A stretch of DNA of 64,000 nt from Nematostella vectensis (Eukaryota; Cnidaria; Anthozoa; Actiniaria; Edwardsiidae), in contig NC_064042.1 of assembly GCF_932526225.1 (NCBI RefSeq), forward strand, positions 2,835,001 to 2,899,000. Reading direction: 5' to 3'. Below, one piece after another: positions 21,525 to 33,490 of the stretch. The notes under the pieces were generated by a model. It was not told the DNA's origin and made no database searches. It worked only from the letters and a program-made list of their open reading frames with translations. The number at the start of each line of letters is the position of its first letter. Position 1 is the stretch's first letter. A program made the translations under genes and the position numbers.

Positions 21525-21590
21525 AAAATGGCGGATCCATTGACACAAAACACAACGAGAGAAAATGTGATGTTTGCCTCTATTTGCTAA
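21525..21590 (+). promoter_or_regulatory. YY1/TISU-like element with upstream ORF before TBRG1
   Basis: AAAATGGCGG at 21525-21534 resembles the YY1 or TISU element found at the start of short-leader animal mRNAs. Its ATG opens a 20-codon frame (21528-21587, stop TAA at 21588-21590). That frame ends four bases before the TBRG1 start at 21595 and is in another frame. Translation of TBRG1 could depend on reinitiation or leaky scanning. This is inference from sequence only. Confidence 0.45.
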
Positions 21591-21594
21591 ATCA

Positions 21595-24500
21595 ATGGAC
21601 CAGAGAAACTTTCTCTCTGGTAGATTAATATCCCCTCCAGCTCACAGTTCGTTTAGCAGGGTAGATGATGGTTCTGAGGGTGTCTCTAATCGATATTTAT
21701 ACCCGATGAATGTGGGATCTCTACCGTTTGAAGGAAGTGGAATGTCTGGGAACCATGCGAGCGATGCGGACATGGAAGACGACGAGGGTGCAGAGGATCA
21801 GTGAGTAGGATTATTCTATTATTATTGTAAAGGAATAAAAACTGCGATTAAATACAATACAACCGTGGTCATGATTTTGCATTAAGTCAACCTCCGGTGC
21901 AACTGTGTTGTTTGGATGGTCTGTTTGAAATTTCTGGGTTCCGTTCAATAATAGCAAAGGTTACAAATGCAACTGCAAGAGCATCAACAGCAGCAATCTT
22001 TTTTGAGCCTCTTTAAATTCAATTTAAAGATAAAAAATACAAAAAGTGCTAAAACAATACCCACTCTCCATGACCTATCATTAACCACATTTGGACAAGA
22101 AATCAATAAACCAAAACAAGAAAAAAAGTGCTGTTGGACCAATTCAAAAGGTTTTCACTATGGTTGGATTATCACCCAAGTCCTACACCTAGCCATCTCA
22201 GCTCCCTAACTAACAGTTTGACAGGTGCTTTAAGGATAACCCAGTAGCTTACAAGAATAAGCTCAGATAGCAGAGTTATTTTAAGTCATGATGTGTTCTA
22301 AAATGCAGAATCAAATTGTGCTCATAGCAACAACCTTATTATTGTTATTGATCATTAGTGTAATTCTCTTCTTAATAATTCATTGGGTATTATATTCTTT
22401 TCTATAACACTTGTGTGTAATCTCGCTTTCTGATTGGTTGTTAGCTATGGTAAATCAGAGGACATTCCACAGGATTCATCATTCACACAATCCTTGAAGG
22501 CTGTTTTTTCCATCCTTACAAAAAGACACTAAAAGTAACGAAGACTGCAGAGTTTTGAAGCTAAAGTTTTCAATTTTTATTTATTTGAGCGTGCTACAAA
22601 TACCAGTTGCATGCGGTTGAAGACTCCCAAGAAAACACGCCATTTCTAACAAGCATGCGCTGTTTTCATTTTGTATAATACTGTTTTCGTTGTTTGTGTT
22701 GTAGAAAACAAATTTCCCATAGTTTTATGTGGTATGTACTCTTATACACCACAATATTCTTCACCTCATGATCAAAATTTACTACGCGCCTAGTGACTTC
22801 ACAACATTTTGATCACAGATATTGTGGTGTATAAGAGTACATACCATGGAAAACTATGGGAAATTTGTTAAATATACACTGAAATTTAAGCACATTGTTA
22901 GAGTCAGTACGCAGCTCTTACAAGCTGCAATTTGATTGGGCAAATGAACAATATCCGCACCTCGACACAAAGAACGAGAAGAATAGAGACAAAAGAACTC
23001 CTTTGTAGAACAAAGATAATAGGAGACAAAGCAGCTGCGTACTTACTCAATTGTTAAGAACATATTCAGCCTTAAAATGTCCCGAAAATAAGAACGGCTC
23101 AGCCTCAACTGAAAATTATATAAAAAAGAGTGTATCAGTAGTGTTGATCACTTGCTAAGTGGGCTGATTTTGGATGCCATTTCTCTCTTGCCAAAAGGAA
23201 CGGATCTGCAGGGGAGGAATATGGTGAGACTGACTTGACGTCGAGGACATTGTTGGACTCAGCTGAGGTATTGTGCCTGTTTTGATGTTTAACAGTTAGA
23301 TCAGGGCACCAAGAACTCTTGAACTCAGGGCACCAAGAACTCTTTTTACCCAGCGATAACAGTTGGGTAAGCTAGCAACTGGAAAAAACATGATTGAGTG
23401 ATCAACAGGTATAAGTTGGAAATTGAAAAGAATGTTTTTATCTCTATTGCAGAGAGTCTTAGTGGCGGAGGGTGGTAAACTTCATGTCAGAGAAATACAA
23501 GAAAAGATGGTAGAATATGGACTTGTATCACCAAGGTAAAGTTTGCATACTGTTACTTCTTTCATGTTTCAAGAGCAAATTTTCAAATGAAAATTTGCTG
23601 ACAGAATTATCTTTACAAGTTGATTAATTTTATCAATTCTTGAAATGTTTTACATTAAGGGATTTTTAAATCAGGATCTTAATATAACTTGGTGAAAGTT
23701 GCAGCTGCTAAACAAAATTACTCAGATAACATGAACAGTTTAAAGGTATAGAAGGCACCCCCCACCCTATGCCGTATGTCAGACCATGAATATCTTGAAA
23801 CAGAGCCCTAGGAGGCCATGTTAGATTGTTAGGGCACAATACAGAAATATTTAGAAAATATTGGGGGCGGGAGGGGGGCACGGCCATGCCCCTTCTGGTC
23901 ATTTCATTATAATTTTTTGAAAATATTTGGGGGAGGGACATGTGTCCCACCCCTGCTACGGCCCTGTGAAATGTATATATACCATCTAACCTTTTATTAA
24001 AAGACACCACTGTATAAGTCACACCTGTCATAATAGATTGGTAAATAAGGATCAATGATCGGTCATGACTCAAAGTCCCATGTACATATAAGATGCGTCC
24101 TAATTTTGCAATAGACAAAGAGCATCTCATATAATGGTAGCTAAGGTGACAGGTGGACAGAAAAAAAATCCCTTTGGGTTCCAAGCATGTTCTTGATAGC
24201 TTGTCTAAGAAGCATTTATTATTGTTCCACAGTGCCAAGGCCCTTGCAAATCTCGAGTCCATCCTCTACAAGGAGGTTAGTGACCTCTACATGATAAGAC
24301 TTTAGGACGGATTGTATAAGTATCAGTAATTTGAGTCACCTGTCAGTTACTGGAAAAAAAACAGAAACCATTATATTTGGCTTTAGTATATATAAATGGT
24401 ATGAACAATCTTAACAATTTTGATGGTAACCTGATAAAATGATAAAAATTGAATTCTTACAAAATTATCACTGGAAATAATGCTTATAGAATAATTGAAT

Positions 24501-27500
24501 TTACCTTTAAAATTCTTTACCAAGATGATTCTATTCATATCTTTATATTATTTCTGACAACTTTGAGATTAATTTTTCCGTCCCCATGTTTTTTTAATGA
24601 GAACCCACAAAATGATACCAAAGAAAAGACTTTACTGTAGACGTCAAATCTTTTTTCATTTTTTTTTTGGTAAATGCCCTCAAATACTGTGTCATAATAG
24701 CTGTGTCACCACTTTATGTATTTTATGTTGGGCTTAGACTTTCAGGGATAATGCAAAGTTCAAGAGGATCGAAGGCCATTTTGGTTGGTTCGCCCTTATT
24801 GTGAGTAGCTTGATCGCCATGGTTACACATATTAATTAGGGTTTTCAAAATGTGTAATCAGATGTTCCTTTTTTTACATTAATTAGGATGCTGATGTTGA
24901 GGACATGGATTCTGCAGGTTCATCTTCAGGAGAAGAAAATTCAGAGGTCTGTAGAAAACCTTTTATCTTTTCCACAACAAAATAATATAATAGTTACAAG
25001 AAAAGCAAAAGATTAAGCCTTGGAAAGAAAGAAAATGATCAAAAGAGGTGAGGGGTGGAGTTGAACCTCCCCTTCTACTTAACTCACATACAATTTTAAG
25101 ATGCTCTTCAACTATCTTGAAAAAAAATATAGTGATTGTTGTAAGTAGGGGATATTGATAAAAAGAGCTTGTTTTTTTTTTGCAGGAAGTTGAAACACCA
25201 AGGGCCAGAAATCTGAAATCTCGATTGTTAAAGCAGCCACAACATGATTACAAGAAGAAATACTACACCCTCAAGAGAATTGCAAAACAGCTCATATTTG
25301 TATGTAGGGCTGTCTATGTGATACAGAGAATCTCATACCCTATTGCACATATTTGTATGTAGGGCTGTCTATGTGATACAGAGAATCTCATACCCTATTG
25401 CACATATTTATATGTAGGGCTGTCTATGTGATACAGAGAATCTTATACCCTATTGCACATATTTGTATGTAGGGCTGTCTATGTGATACAGAGAATCTCA
25501 TATAGTGAATCTCATACCCTATTGCTCATATTAGTATGTAGGACTCCCCCTGTCATATAGAGTATGAATGATGTAGGTTATTTTGGATATTTCTAGGAGA
25601 ATGGTTGCCTTTGTGATGATGTGTCTCAAACTGAAGAAAAGCTTACCAGAGCCAAAGCAGAAAGGAAGTAGGTTAATGAAAATGGCATTCAATCTACTAG
25701 TTTACTCATTTCAGTACTAATAAAATGCACAGTTAGGTAACTATGCTATTACAGACACACTTCGTGACAGTGGTTTCAGTTAACCTGCAGAGCAAACTTT
25801 AGGTTCACCACTGAATACAATTTCACTGGTTGCACTTTATTTCACATTTTTATAAAAATGCACTTTTTAGCAATAGTCCATTATAATTTGAGATAATTTT
25901 GAGTTATTTCTTTGTATGTCAGGGACTACTTATCTGTCCATAATAACAAGGTGTCCATAATAGCGGGTGTCACAAGGAGATACAGTGCTTTTTTGGAGTT
26001 TATTGGTAGCAATTGCTTGATAGTCTTTTGGAACTTGTTTTGATAATTGTTATTTACATTTACAAGGTTCCTGCTAAAGAGACTATTCCAGTATCAAGCA
26101 GCAACTGAGGCTGGTGTCTTGCACCCCCAGGGGATGGGTGGTGCTTTGCCTCAAGAACTCTCGTCTCTTCTTATCAACCCTTCAGCAACAGCTAACAAGC
26201 CAAAGAACTCAAAACTCAAGGCCAAAAAGCCCCCACAAAAGGCCAAGGGGGAGAAAACTACTAAAGTTGGTGCTAAGAATTTGAAAAGCGGAAAGCAGAC
26301 AAAAGAAAAACAAGTTAAAGGAGAGAAGACTAAAGTAGCCAGAGTTTCTAAAGCCAGTGCACAGGCAAAGGCAATGAGCAAAGTCCTGACACAGCTTAAA
26401 TCCACTCCTCCCGTAAAGGATGTGATCACGCCCTTGACACCTGCCGCAGAAGGTAGGGTGACAGCACCCCCAAAACCCACACCACCACCTAAACCAGCAC
26501 CAAGTCTGAAGACAACGATTCCACTAACTGATGGTAAAAAAAATATTGAATTATCTGACATAGAAACTTTCTGGTTGAAAAAGTTGCTTTATTGTTGTTG
26601 TTATTTTACCACCAAGAGCTCAACTAAGATTTGTTCTCATTAAGACTATTTCACAAACCAGGATGAAGGTTTTTTTTTTTGTTATTGTCACTGTCTCTTT
26701 TTGGTCATTTTAAGTGAAGGGAATAAAATACTGCTTTTGCCAGGAATAACAAATATGGGAATATTGTATAATTATATATTATTTTATCTCTAGTACCCCC
26801 TCTCACATCGAAAGAAAAGAAACACGAAAAGACAAAGACTGCCAAACCAAGCAAAGCCAAGAAACCAAAGAAATCAGAAAGTCCCCAGAGGTCCCCTGCA
26901 AATACGGGCATTGAGTCAGCTTCTGGTATCTTTTTTGTTTGTTTATTTTTAAGTCTATGAGGATTTGCAAAGGCAAAATTAAAATTGAGATATTGAAATA
27001 AAACAGAACAGATTTTGTTAGGTATATATATATCATGTTGATGTGGTAGGAAAAAAAATTACATGGTTCAAACAAAACAAAGCTCCAATTATTAATATAC
27101 TAAAAAAAACATGTTTTACAAATTGTAGGCTCTGGAGAAACAGGCACAAAGCCAAAAAGAAAGAAACCTGGAACCGCCATCAAGAGGAAAGTCCAACCCA
27201 TTCCTGTTGATGCAAAAGGTGAAAACTATCACATTTTAGTATAAATCTACTCACACTATCACAAATCTCACAATTTGATTAGCTTCCATAGGCACTAATG
27301 AGCCATAGCTATCTATGGTGTAGCCAAAAAGCCAGCGTTTTTGTGACAAGCCTTTGATAACTGCTGGTGATTTATATGATTCAAGCCTATATTTCCTATT
27401 GTAATTGTTGTTTGTCATCCTAAGGCAAGCCTATATTCCCCATTGTGCTTGGAGGCCTCACTGTGCACAGTCTGGGAGAGGTAACTATCTATAATAACTA

Positions 27501-30500
27501 TCTATAATAACTATCTATATATAACTCTTTGCACTTCTGGGAAGGACACAACTTTCAAGTTACAGAATACATTTTGTAGCTAAAACATGCATCTTCAAGA
27601 TTTTCTTATGTGTCTTTGTTCAGATTATCTAAGACAAACCTGGGTTTCACTCTGAACGGTACATCTGGCTGTCTGATAGATGACCACCCTTTCTTATGTG
27701 TCTTTGTTCAGATTATCTGGGACCGGCACGGGTTTCACTCTGAACGGTACATCTGGCCGTCTGATAGATGACCACCCTTTCTTATGTGTCTTTGTTCAGA
27801 TTATCTGGGACCGGCCCGGGTTTCACTCTGAATGGTACATCTGGCCGTCTGATAGATGACCACCCTTTCTTATGTGTCTTTGTTCAGATTATCTGGGACC
27901 GGCCCGGGTTTCACTCTGAACGGTACATCTGGCTGTCTGATAGATGACCACCCTTTCTTATGTGTCTTTGTTCAGATTATCTGGGACCGGCCCGGGTTTC
28001 ACTCTGAACGGTACATCTGGCTGTCTGATAGATGACCACCCTTTCTTATGTGTCTTTGTTCAGATTATCTGGGACCGGCCCGGGTTTCACTCTGAACGGT
28101 ACATCTGGCTGTCTGATAGATGACCACCCTTTCTTATGTGTCTTTGTTCAGATTATCTGGGACCGGCCCGGGTTTCACTCTGAACGGTACATCTGGCTGT
28201 CTGATAGATGACCACCCTTTCTTATGTGTCTTTGTTCAGATTATCTGGGACCGGCCCGGGTTTCACTCTGAACGGTACATCTGGCCTTCTGATAGATGAC
28301 CACCCTTTCTTATGTGTCTTTGTTCAGATTATCTGGGACCGGCCCGGGTTTCACTCTGAACGGTACATCTGGCCAGTAGGCTACTGCAGCTCAAGGACTT
28401 ATCCAAGCATCAAAGACCCTGATAAGAAATGCATTTACACTTGCAAGATACTGGATGGTGGCTTTGGGCCTCAGGTTAGTGGTCAGCAGCATAGGGTTTA
28501 TCAAGGTTATGATCAGTAATAAGATTATGTGGTGGTAATTGGTGGTGGTGATGGTGTTCATATGCTGTTAATTTTGCTGATGGTTATGATGATTGTGTTG
28601 CTGTAGATTATAATGATGATTGTTGTGATGCAAATGATGGTGGTGATAGTGATGCTGCAAGTCATGGTGATCCTGATGATGATGATGGTGTTGCAGATAA
28701 TGGTTGTGGTGCTGGAGATGATGACAATGGTGGTCGTTGTGATGATGCTGCAGATGATGATGATGATGGTGATGGTGATGGTGATGGTGATGGTGATGGT
28801 GATGGTGATGGTGATGGTGATGGTGATGGTGATGGTGATGGTGATGGTGATGGTGATGATGGTGATGATGGTGATGATGGTGATGGTGATGGTAGTGGTG
28901 ATGATGGTGATGGTGTGGTGATGATGGTGTTGGTGATGGTGATGGTGATGGTGATGATGGTGATGGTGATGGTGATGGTGATGGTGATGATGGTGATGAT
29001 AATGATGGTGATGGTGATGGTGATGGTGATGGTGATGGTGATGGTGATGGTGATGGTGATGGTGATGGCGATGGCGATGGTGGTGGCGGTGGTGGTGGTG
29101 GTGATGGTGATGATGTAAGTTTAGTGTAAGGTTTGGCTTGGAAGTGTAACGATAATGGTCATGGCAATGATTATGATAACGAATATATCTCTATGTTTTG
29201 CCTTGTGCCTACCTTGTTTTGTCTTGTGTACCTACCTTGTTTTGTCTTGTACCCACCTTGTTTTGTCTTGTACCTACCTTGTTTTGTCTTGTGCCTACCT
29301 TTTTTTGTCTTGTGTACCTACCTTGTTTTGTCTTGTACCTACCTAGCTTTGTCTTCTGCCTACCTTGTTTTGTCTTGTGTACCTACCTTGTTTTGTCTTG
29401 TACCTACCTTGTTTTGTCTTGTGCCTACCTTGTTTGTCTTGTGCCTACCTTGTTGTGTCTTGTGTACCTACCTAGTTTTGTCTTTTGCCTACCTTGTTTT
29501 GTCTTGTGTACCTACCTTGTTTTGTCTTGTACCTACCTTGTTTTGTCTTGTGCCTACCTTGTTTTGTCTTGTGTACCTACCTTGTTTTGTCTTGTACCTA
29601 CCTTGTTTTGTCTTGTACCTACCTTGTTTTGTCTTGTGCCTTCCTTGTTTTGTCTTGTACCTACCTTGTTTTTCTTGTGTACCTACCTAGTTTTGTCTTC
29701 TATCTACCTTGTTTTGTCTTGTACCTACCTTGTTTTGTCTTGTACCTACCTAGTTTTGTCTTGTGTACCTACCTTGTTTTGTCTTGTGTACCTACCTTGT
29801 TTTGTTTTCTAGTTTGAGATGTGCCCTGAGGATGACATGGAGCACCCTATCATGGCCTCATCAGCAACAGCCTGCCATTGTGTAGTCCTGAAAACCCTCA
29901 ACAAAGCAAGGTGGGGAAAATGCACTAAATATACACCTATTTCACAAAAGGTTTTCAGTGCAAATAGCGAATGGCAAATGTTAAATGGCTTATGGGTACT
30001 ATTTATTCTTAAAATTAAAGGTGTTACATAAAATCCAGCAATGTAAGAGCCAAGTATTGGTAACCTTTAATGGATAATTGTTTTGATTTATCCATATTCT
30101 TCAAGACGCATGGTTACTTTTGGTCGTAGAATTGCCAATCGCCATTCGCCATTTGCACTGACAACCTTTATTGAAATAGGTGTATATTTCTTTTTATGTG
30201 TTGGTATAGGTACAATGCTTAACAATGCAAAATGGGTAAATGTAGCAAAGATAGGGTGATAAAATGATTACCCATAACAAAGTGACCATCCATCCACACC
30301 TCTTTTCTTCCTAGTAGTTACAGTGAACAGTGTTCCTTTGTCTTCGTGCAGGGGTCGTGATGCATCTAACACCGGCTCAGGGCCCGAGTTCTTTGGATTT
30401 TCGCACCCAACCATTCAGTATTTGATCCAGAATCTTCCAGGAGCGAGGAAGTGTTCTAAGTACCAGTGGGTCAAGTTTGAGCTCCCGAAAGCACAAAATA

Positions 30501-32012
30501 AACAAGGTATTCTGAAAACCAAGCAATAATACAAGGTATTCTGAAAACTAAGCAATAACACAAGGTATTCTGAAAACCAAGCAATAACACAAGGTATTCT
30601 GAAAACCAAGCAATAACACAAGGGGCCATGTTTCAGCTTCTTAAGCACAGAATAAATAATGTATTGTAAAAACCAAGAAAATAACATTAGGGGTGGGACC
30701 TTGAGTTTGTGAGAGGGGGTGTGGGATTTTTAGTTGAGCAGAACTTTTTACAGTAACTGGTGTAGGGGATATCTTTTTATCCATTCTATCCAATGATGCA
30801 CGTTTTTTTAGACTAAAAGTGCAAAAAGTGTTCTTACCAGGTTTTCTAATTGGGTTTCCCGTGGCTAAAAGGAGCTGTGACATTTGTCCCAGGCCCCACA
30901 CTACCTTACAGTTCATCCATAAGTACAGGAAACCCAGGAAGAATGCCTGACACTGGGCTGTACAGAGGTTAACCTAGACAACACTGCATTTAGCAGGTGT
31001 TAAAACTTTAGTAGATTAGTTTTGCACACGCCAAGGCCAAAGCCAGACTCACAATATCTTGTACTGTCTAGCAGGTGGTAAGGTAGTCACAGCAGGATCA
31101 TCAGAAGATGTTGCTGCAAGATCCCTACCCCCAGACCTACTTCTTCCACCCTACAAGCTGTCGTCGTCAGACCAGGAGGGCATTGGTGACAGCGGCATGC
31201 TGACTGAGGATGACAGCAACATGACTTTTCATTCCGGCGTGGATGACGATGAGATATTCGAAGGTAGTGTGTCACAGTATGAGGTGAACCAATACTAAAT
31301 ATAGACAAAAAGCTGAAGTCATGTAGACAGGCAGACAGTCAGGAAAGCCTACAGCAGACGTACAGACGGACAGACACTCAGACAAAGACAGACAGACACA
31401 GACCGTCGAGATGGATAGACGGACAGACAGACAGACACTCAGACACACAGACAGACACAGACTATCGAGATGGACAGACAGACAGGGGAGCTCTTGACCC
31501 TTTAACTAGATAATGGTTAATGGACGCATGGGTGTCATTAACTCAATAATTGTTTCTATAACAGATATTGACATTCAGTCTTCCTTGAGGCCGCTGACTC
31601 TTAGTAACACGGGCCCAACTCTCTCGTCCTCACGCCTCCCAAGCCCCCTTTCGCCGAGTCCCACAAGTCACCTTGGGGGAATGGACACTAGTGCCATGGA
31701 TATCTCAGGTTGGTGAAAGCATTACATTTTTCACTCTCTCTAATAATATCACGACGACTTTGATACGGGATCTTCTTTTCCGCATTCACATACGGGATCT
31801 TCTCTCCTTCAGCTATGGGACCCTTGATGTCATCGCCAACTCGTCCCCACGCATTCTCGTCCTCTCTCTCCATGACCCTCTCGCCACCGAACATGACGTC
31901 GCCGCCGTCGACGGTCACCGGCCACGGCTCGTTTATCATCCCGCCGACTTCGCCGCTTTTCGGAAGCGGTTCGGAATTTCACGACGCCGGGCTCGCAGAT
32001 TTACCTAAATAG
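21595..32012 (+). CDS. TBRG1: TBRG1-like nuclear protein with FYRN/FYRC and N-terminal winged helix
   Basis: This is a homologue of transforming growth factor beta regulator 1 (NIAM), a nuclear growth-inhibitory protein. Exons are 21595-21800, 23198-23267, 23453-23535, 24233-24275, 24738-24800, 24887-24946, 25186-25299, 25597-25667, 26067-26533, 26794-26925, 27129-27218, 27425-27480, 28328-28474, 29813-29910, 30352-30506, 31075-31263, 31565-31708 and 31813-32012. Together they make 795 codons plus stop. Residues ~86-155 resemble a HARE-HTH winged helix (LHVREIQEKMVEYGLVS, FKRIEGHFGWFAL). Residues ~196-250 match the TBRG1 coiled region (KKKYYTLKRIAKQLIFENG). Lysine-rich linkers follow. FYRN is at ~467-534 (PIFPIVLGGLTVHSLGE, DRPGFHSERYIWPVGYCS) and FYRC at ~535-618 (EFFGFSHPTIQYLIQNLPGA). 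A Ser/Pro tail ends the protein. From memory human TBRG1 is about 411 residues. The exon 4-5 joins are the least certain. Confidence 0.88.
22707..22869. repeat. Inverted-repeat element (MITE-like) in TBRG1 intron 1
   Basis: Arms of about 50 bp (22707-22756 and 22820-22869) are near-perfect complements: aacaaatttcccatagtttt pairs with aaaactatgggaaatttgtt, and tatgtactcttatacaccac with gtggtgtataagagtacata. An inner pair, gatcaaaat with attttgatc, narrows the loop. No clear target duplication is seen. Confidence 0.75.
25293..25545 (+). repeat. 55-bp tandem array copying the TBRG1 exon 7 donor
   Basis: The unit begins catatttgtatgtagggctg. Copies start at 25293, 25348, 25403 and 25458, with a diverged one at about 25527. 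The first copy is the real exon 7 end, catattt followed by the donor gtatgt (exon end 25299). Each later copy repeats the same 5' splice site, except 25403, where the donor is mutated to tatatgt. Confidence 0.9.
27602..28372 (+). repeat. 88-bp tandem array copying the TBRG1 exon 13 acceptor
   Basis: There are nine copies at an exact 88-bp period, with the AG of each acceptor at 27623, 27711, 27799, 27887, 27975, 28063, 28151, 28239 and 28327. Each contains ttatgtgtctttgttcag plus about 47 bases of the start of the FYRN exon (IIWDRPGFHSERYIW). Only the last copy runs on into the real exon. The others turn into LSDR and a stop, or a close variant. The first copy is the most diverged. Confidence 0.95.
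28605..29116 (+). repeat. GATGGT-type microsatellite in TBRG1 intron
   Basis: This is a long run of (gatggt)n with gat, ggt and gatgat interruptions between exons 13 and 14. Open frames here encode only Met, Val and a few other residues and are not genes. Confidence 0.95.
29195..29811 (+). repeat. Pyrimidine-rich minisatellite merging into TBRG1 exon 14 acceptor
   Basis: The units are variants of ccttgttttgtcttgtacct and ccttgttttgtcttgtgtac, of about 19-23 bp and some 25-30 copies. The last unit reads ccttgttttgttttctag and forms the polypyrimidine tract and AG of the acceptor at 29811-29812. The splice site is thus the end member of the array. Cysteine- and leucine-rich open frames across it are by-products. 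Confidence 0.92.
30501..30630 (+). repeat. 29-bp tandem array copying the TBRG1 exon 15 donor
   Basis: The unit is caaggtattctgaaaaccaa plus gcaataaca. Donor-like GT dinucleotides stand at 30507 (the true exon 15 end), 30536, 30565 and 30594, each preceded by acaag or aacaag and followed by attctg. Confidence 0.92.
31318..31492 (+). repeat. GACA-rich repeat in TBRG1 intron 16
   Basis: This is a degenerate (gaca)n tract in which a longer unit containing gactatcgagatggacagac or gaccgtcgagatggatagac appears twice. It does not touch a splice site. Confidence 0.85.
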
Positions 32013-33490
32013 ACAACTAACAGGTAGAGGAGACAATTATACCGATATAAGCATCCTCGGGAACCCAAGGCGTCCCGGAAATCGTACGTTCGCTTCCGGT
32101 CTCCTCGTCGCCCTAGGATGCGGATTAGCTGCCTACCCCTTTTCTATATTTTTGTTTTTCCATTCCTTTTTTAAAGGGGTTTCAAAATATCCCAAAAAAA
32201 CATAGTTTCATATTTAGCTTACCAAATTAAATTGTGAAGATTGTTAAAGGGATTGAAGGGAAGCCGATGCAAATGGATTGTCGCTCTACAGCCGCTTGGG
32301 TGGCAAAATGGAGGCTTACAGAGCCCCGGATTAATCTTACAAGTTTACGGAAACTTCACCAATTTCTAATATTTCATTGGGGAAAATCCATGTGGCGTAA
32401 CCCGCGTTTTATCATGAATAACTCATGGATATTCATAACGTTCCGCGGGCTACAACAGAGCCCTAGTAGGCGACGCCTTTGATATTGTTTTGATTCCATA
32501 TGAGAAATGCGGCGAAATCTCGAAGTAACAATCTGAAAATATATTTATACTTCATTTACCAGATTTATTGGAAAATGGATTCAAGGGAAATAGCTTGGCC
32601 AAATTAGGCGTTGAAATGGATGCTTCCTCGTATTTGGTATTTGGCAAGATGATGAAGGCGGCTGACTAAACAGTGCAGCCTTGTCTGGAATAGATGCGCG
32701 CTTACCCATAAGAGCGTTGTACATAGTAGAGATAAGCAGTAGGGAATTATGGCTTCTAGAAACAGGTTCAATATCTCTTTGAACCACTGCTTTCAAAATG
32801 AGCGAAAAACAGCTGGTAGCCCACGTTGCAGCCGTGCGCAGAATAATAGAATTTTTTTTCGATTTGTTCTCATATTTCGTGCTGTTTGCTGTTTATATAA
32901 TCATCTAAAAAGGCTTGTCATACACGGGCTAGCAGATTCCCAAGAACCTAACTAAGTCCTTCGACCATTTTCATTGAAGCAAGAAAGGGCACTTAGAGAT
33001 AATTACCTTTTTCGTCGTAGGGATATGCATGCGTTACTCCAAGCCTAATTCCAGGCGTTCTTGCGGGTTCCCTGTGGCGCTCATCCCAGCTTTCATAACT
33101 CACGCTCGCCTTCAGGAATCCCAAACAAAACCCAAAGGATTGGGCTGCTTGAAGTATATAAAATAAGGCGCCCCTGTGCCGTGATAGTAGGATGCTTTGG
33201 TGGAGACCCTGGGTGCTTAGGGGAAACACACTCAGATAGATGCAAGATACGAAAACCGCATGTTCCCTTTTGGTGGCTTTGGCTCAGACGGCCACCAAAG
33301 TCTAGCCACCAAAATAGTGTAAAAGGAACTGTCCAATCGAATGATAGGTGTCAGATCATGTCGTGGTATGTACTCAATGCTTGACAAAACAATTAAAGGA
33401 ATGGGAAACCGAGAATTCGATTGGTGATGTTCCCCGTCTTGCCATACTCGAGGTTCCAGGGAACCCATAGGGTGGAGTGCCTACAAAGAC
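32013..33490. other. Intergenic stretch after TBRG1
   Basis: No recognisable coding sequence is seen. A short hairpin, ggtggctttggc against gccaccaaag, lies near 33270-33310. A segment near 32384 (aatccatgtggcgtaacccg) resembles one in an RPB1 intron near 5378 (aatccatgtgtcataacccg), suggesting a shared dispersed fragment. I see no clear poly(A) signal close to the TBRG1 stop. Confidence 0.5.

Larger units (their letters stand above)
18057..21527. other. SLC16 3' region and intergenic stretch
   Basis: No recognisable coding sequence is present. AATAAA at 19065-19070 is a candidate poly(A) signal for the SLC16 gene. The stretch also holds a truncated copy of the 59.5-kb inverted-repeat element (19598-19795), a run of ggcgttcattaga-type motifs, a 32-bp palindrome at 20398 and a dispersed repeat near 21.2 kb. 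Confidence 0.6.

Noticed and set aside
28613-29118. Open frames rich in Met and Val over the GATGGT tract
   Set aside because: They are pure microsatellite translation inside a TBRG1 intron.
29133-29817. Cys/Leu-rich frames of 110-204 codons in several phases
   Set aside because: They come from the pyrimidine-rich minisatellite before TBRG1 exon 14; all frames are open because of the repeat.
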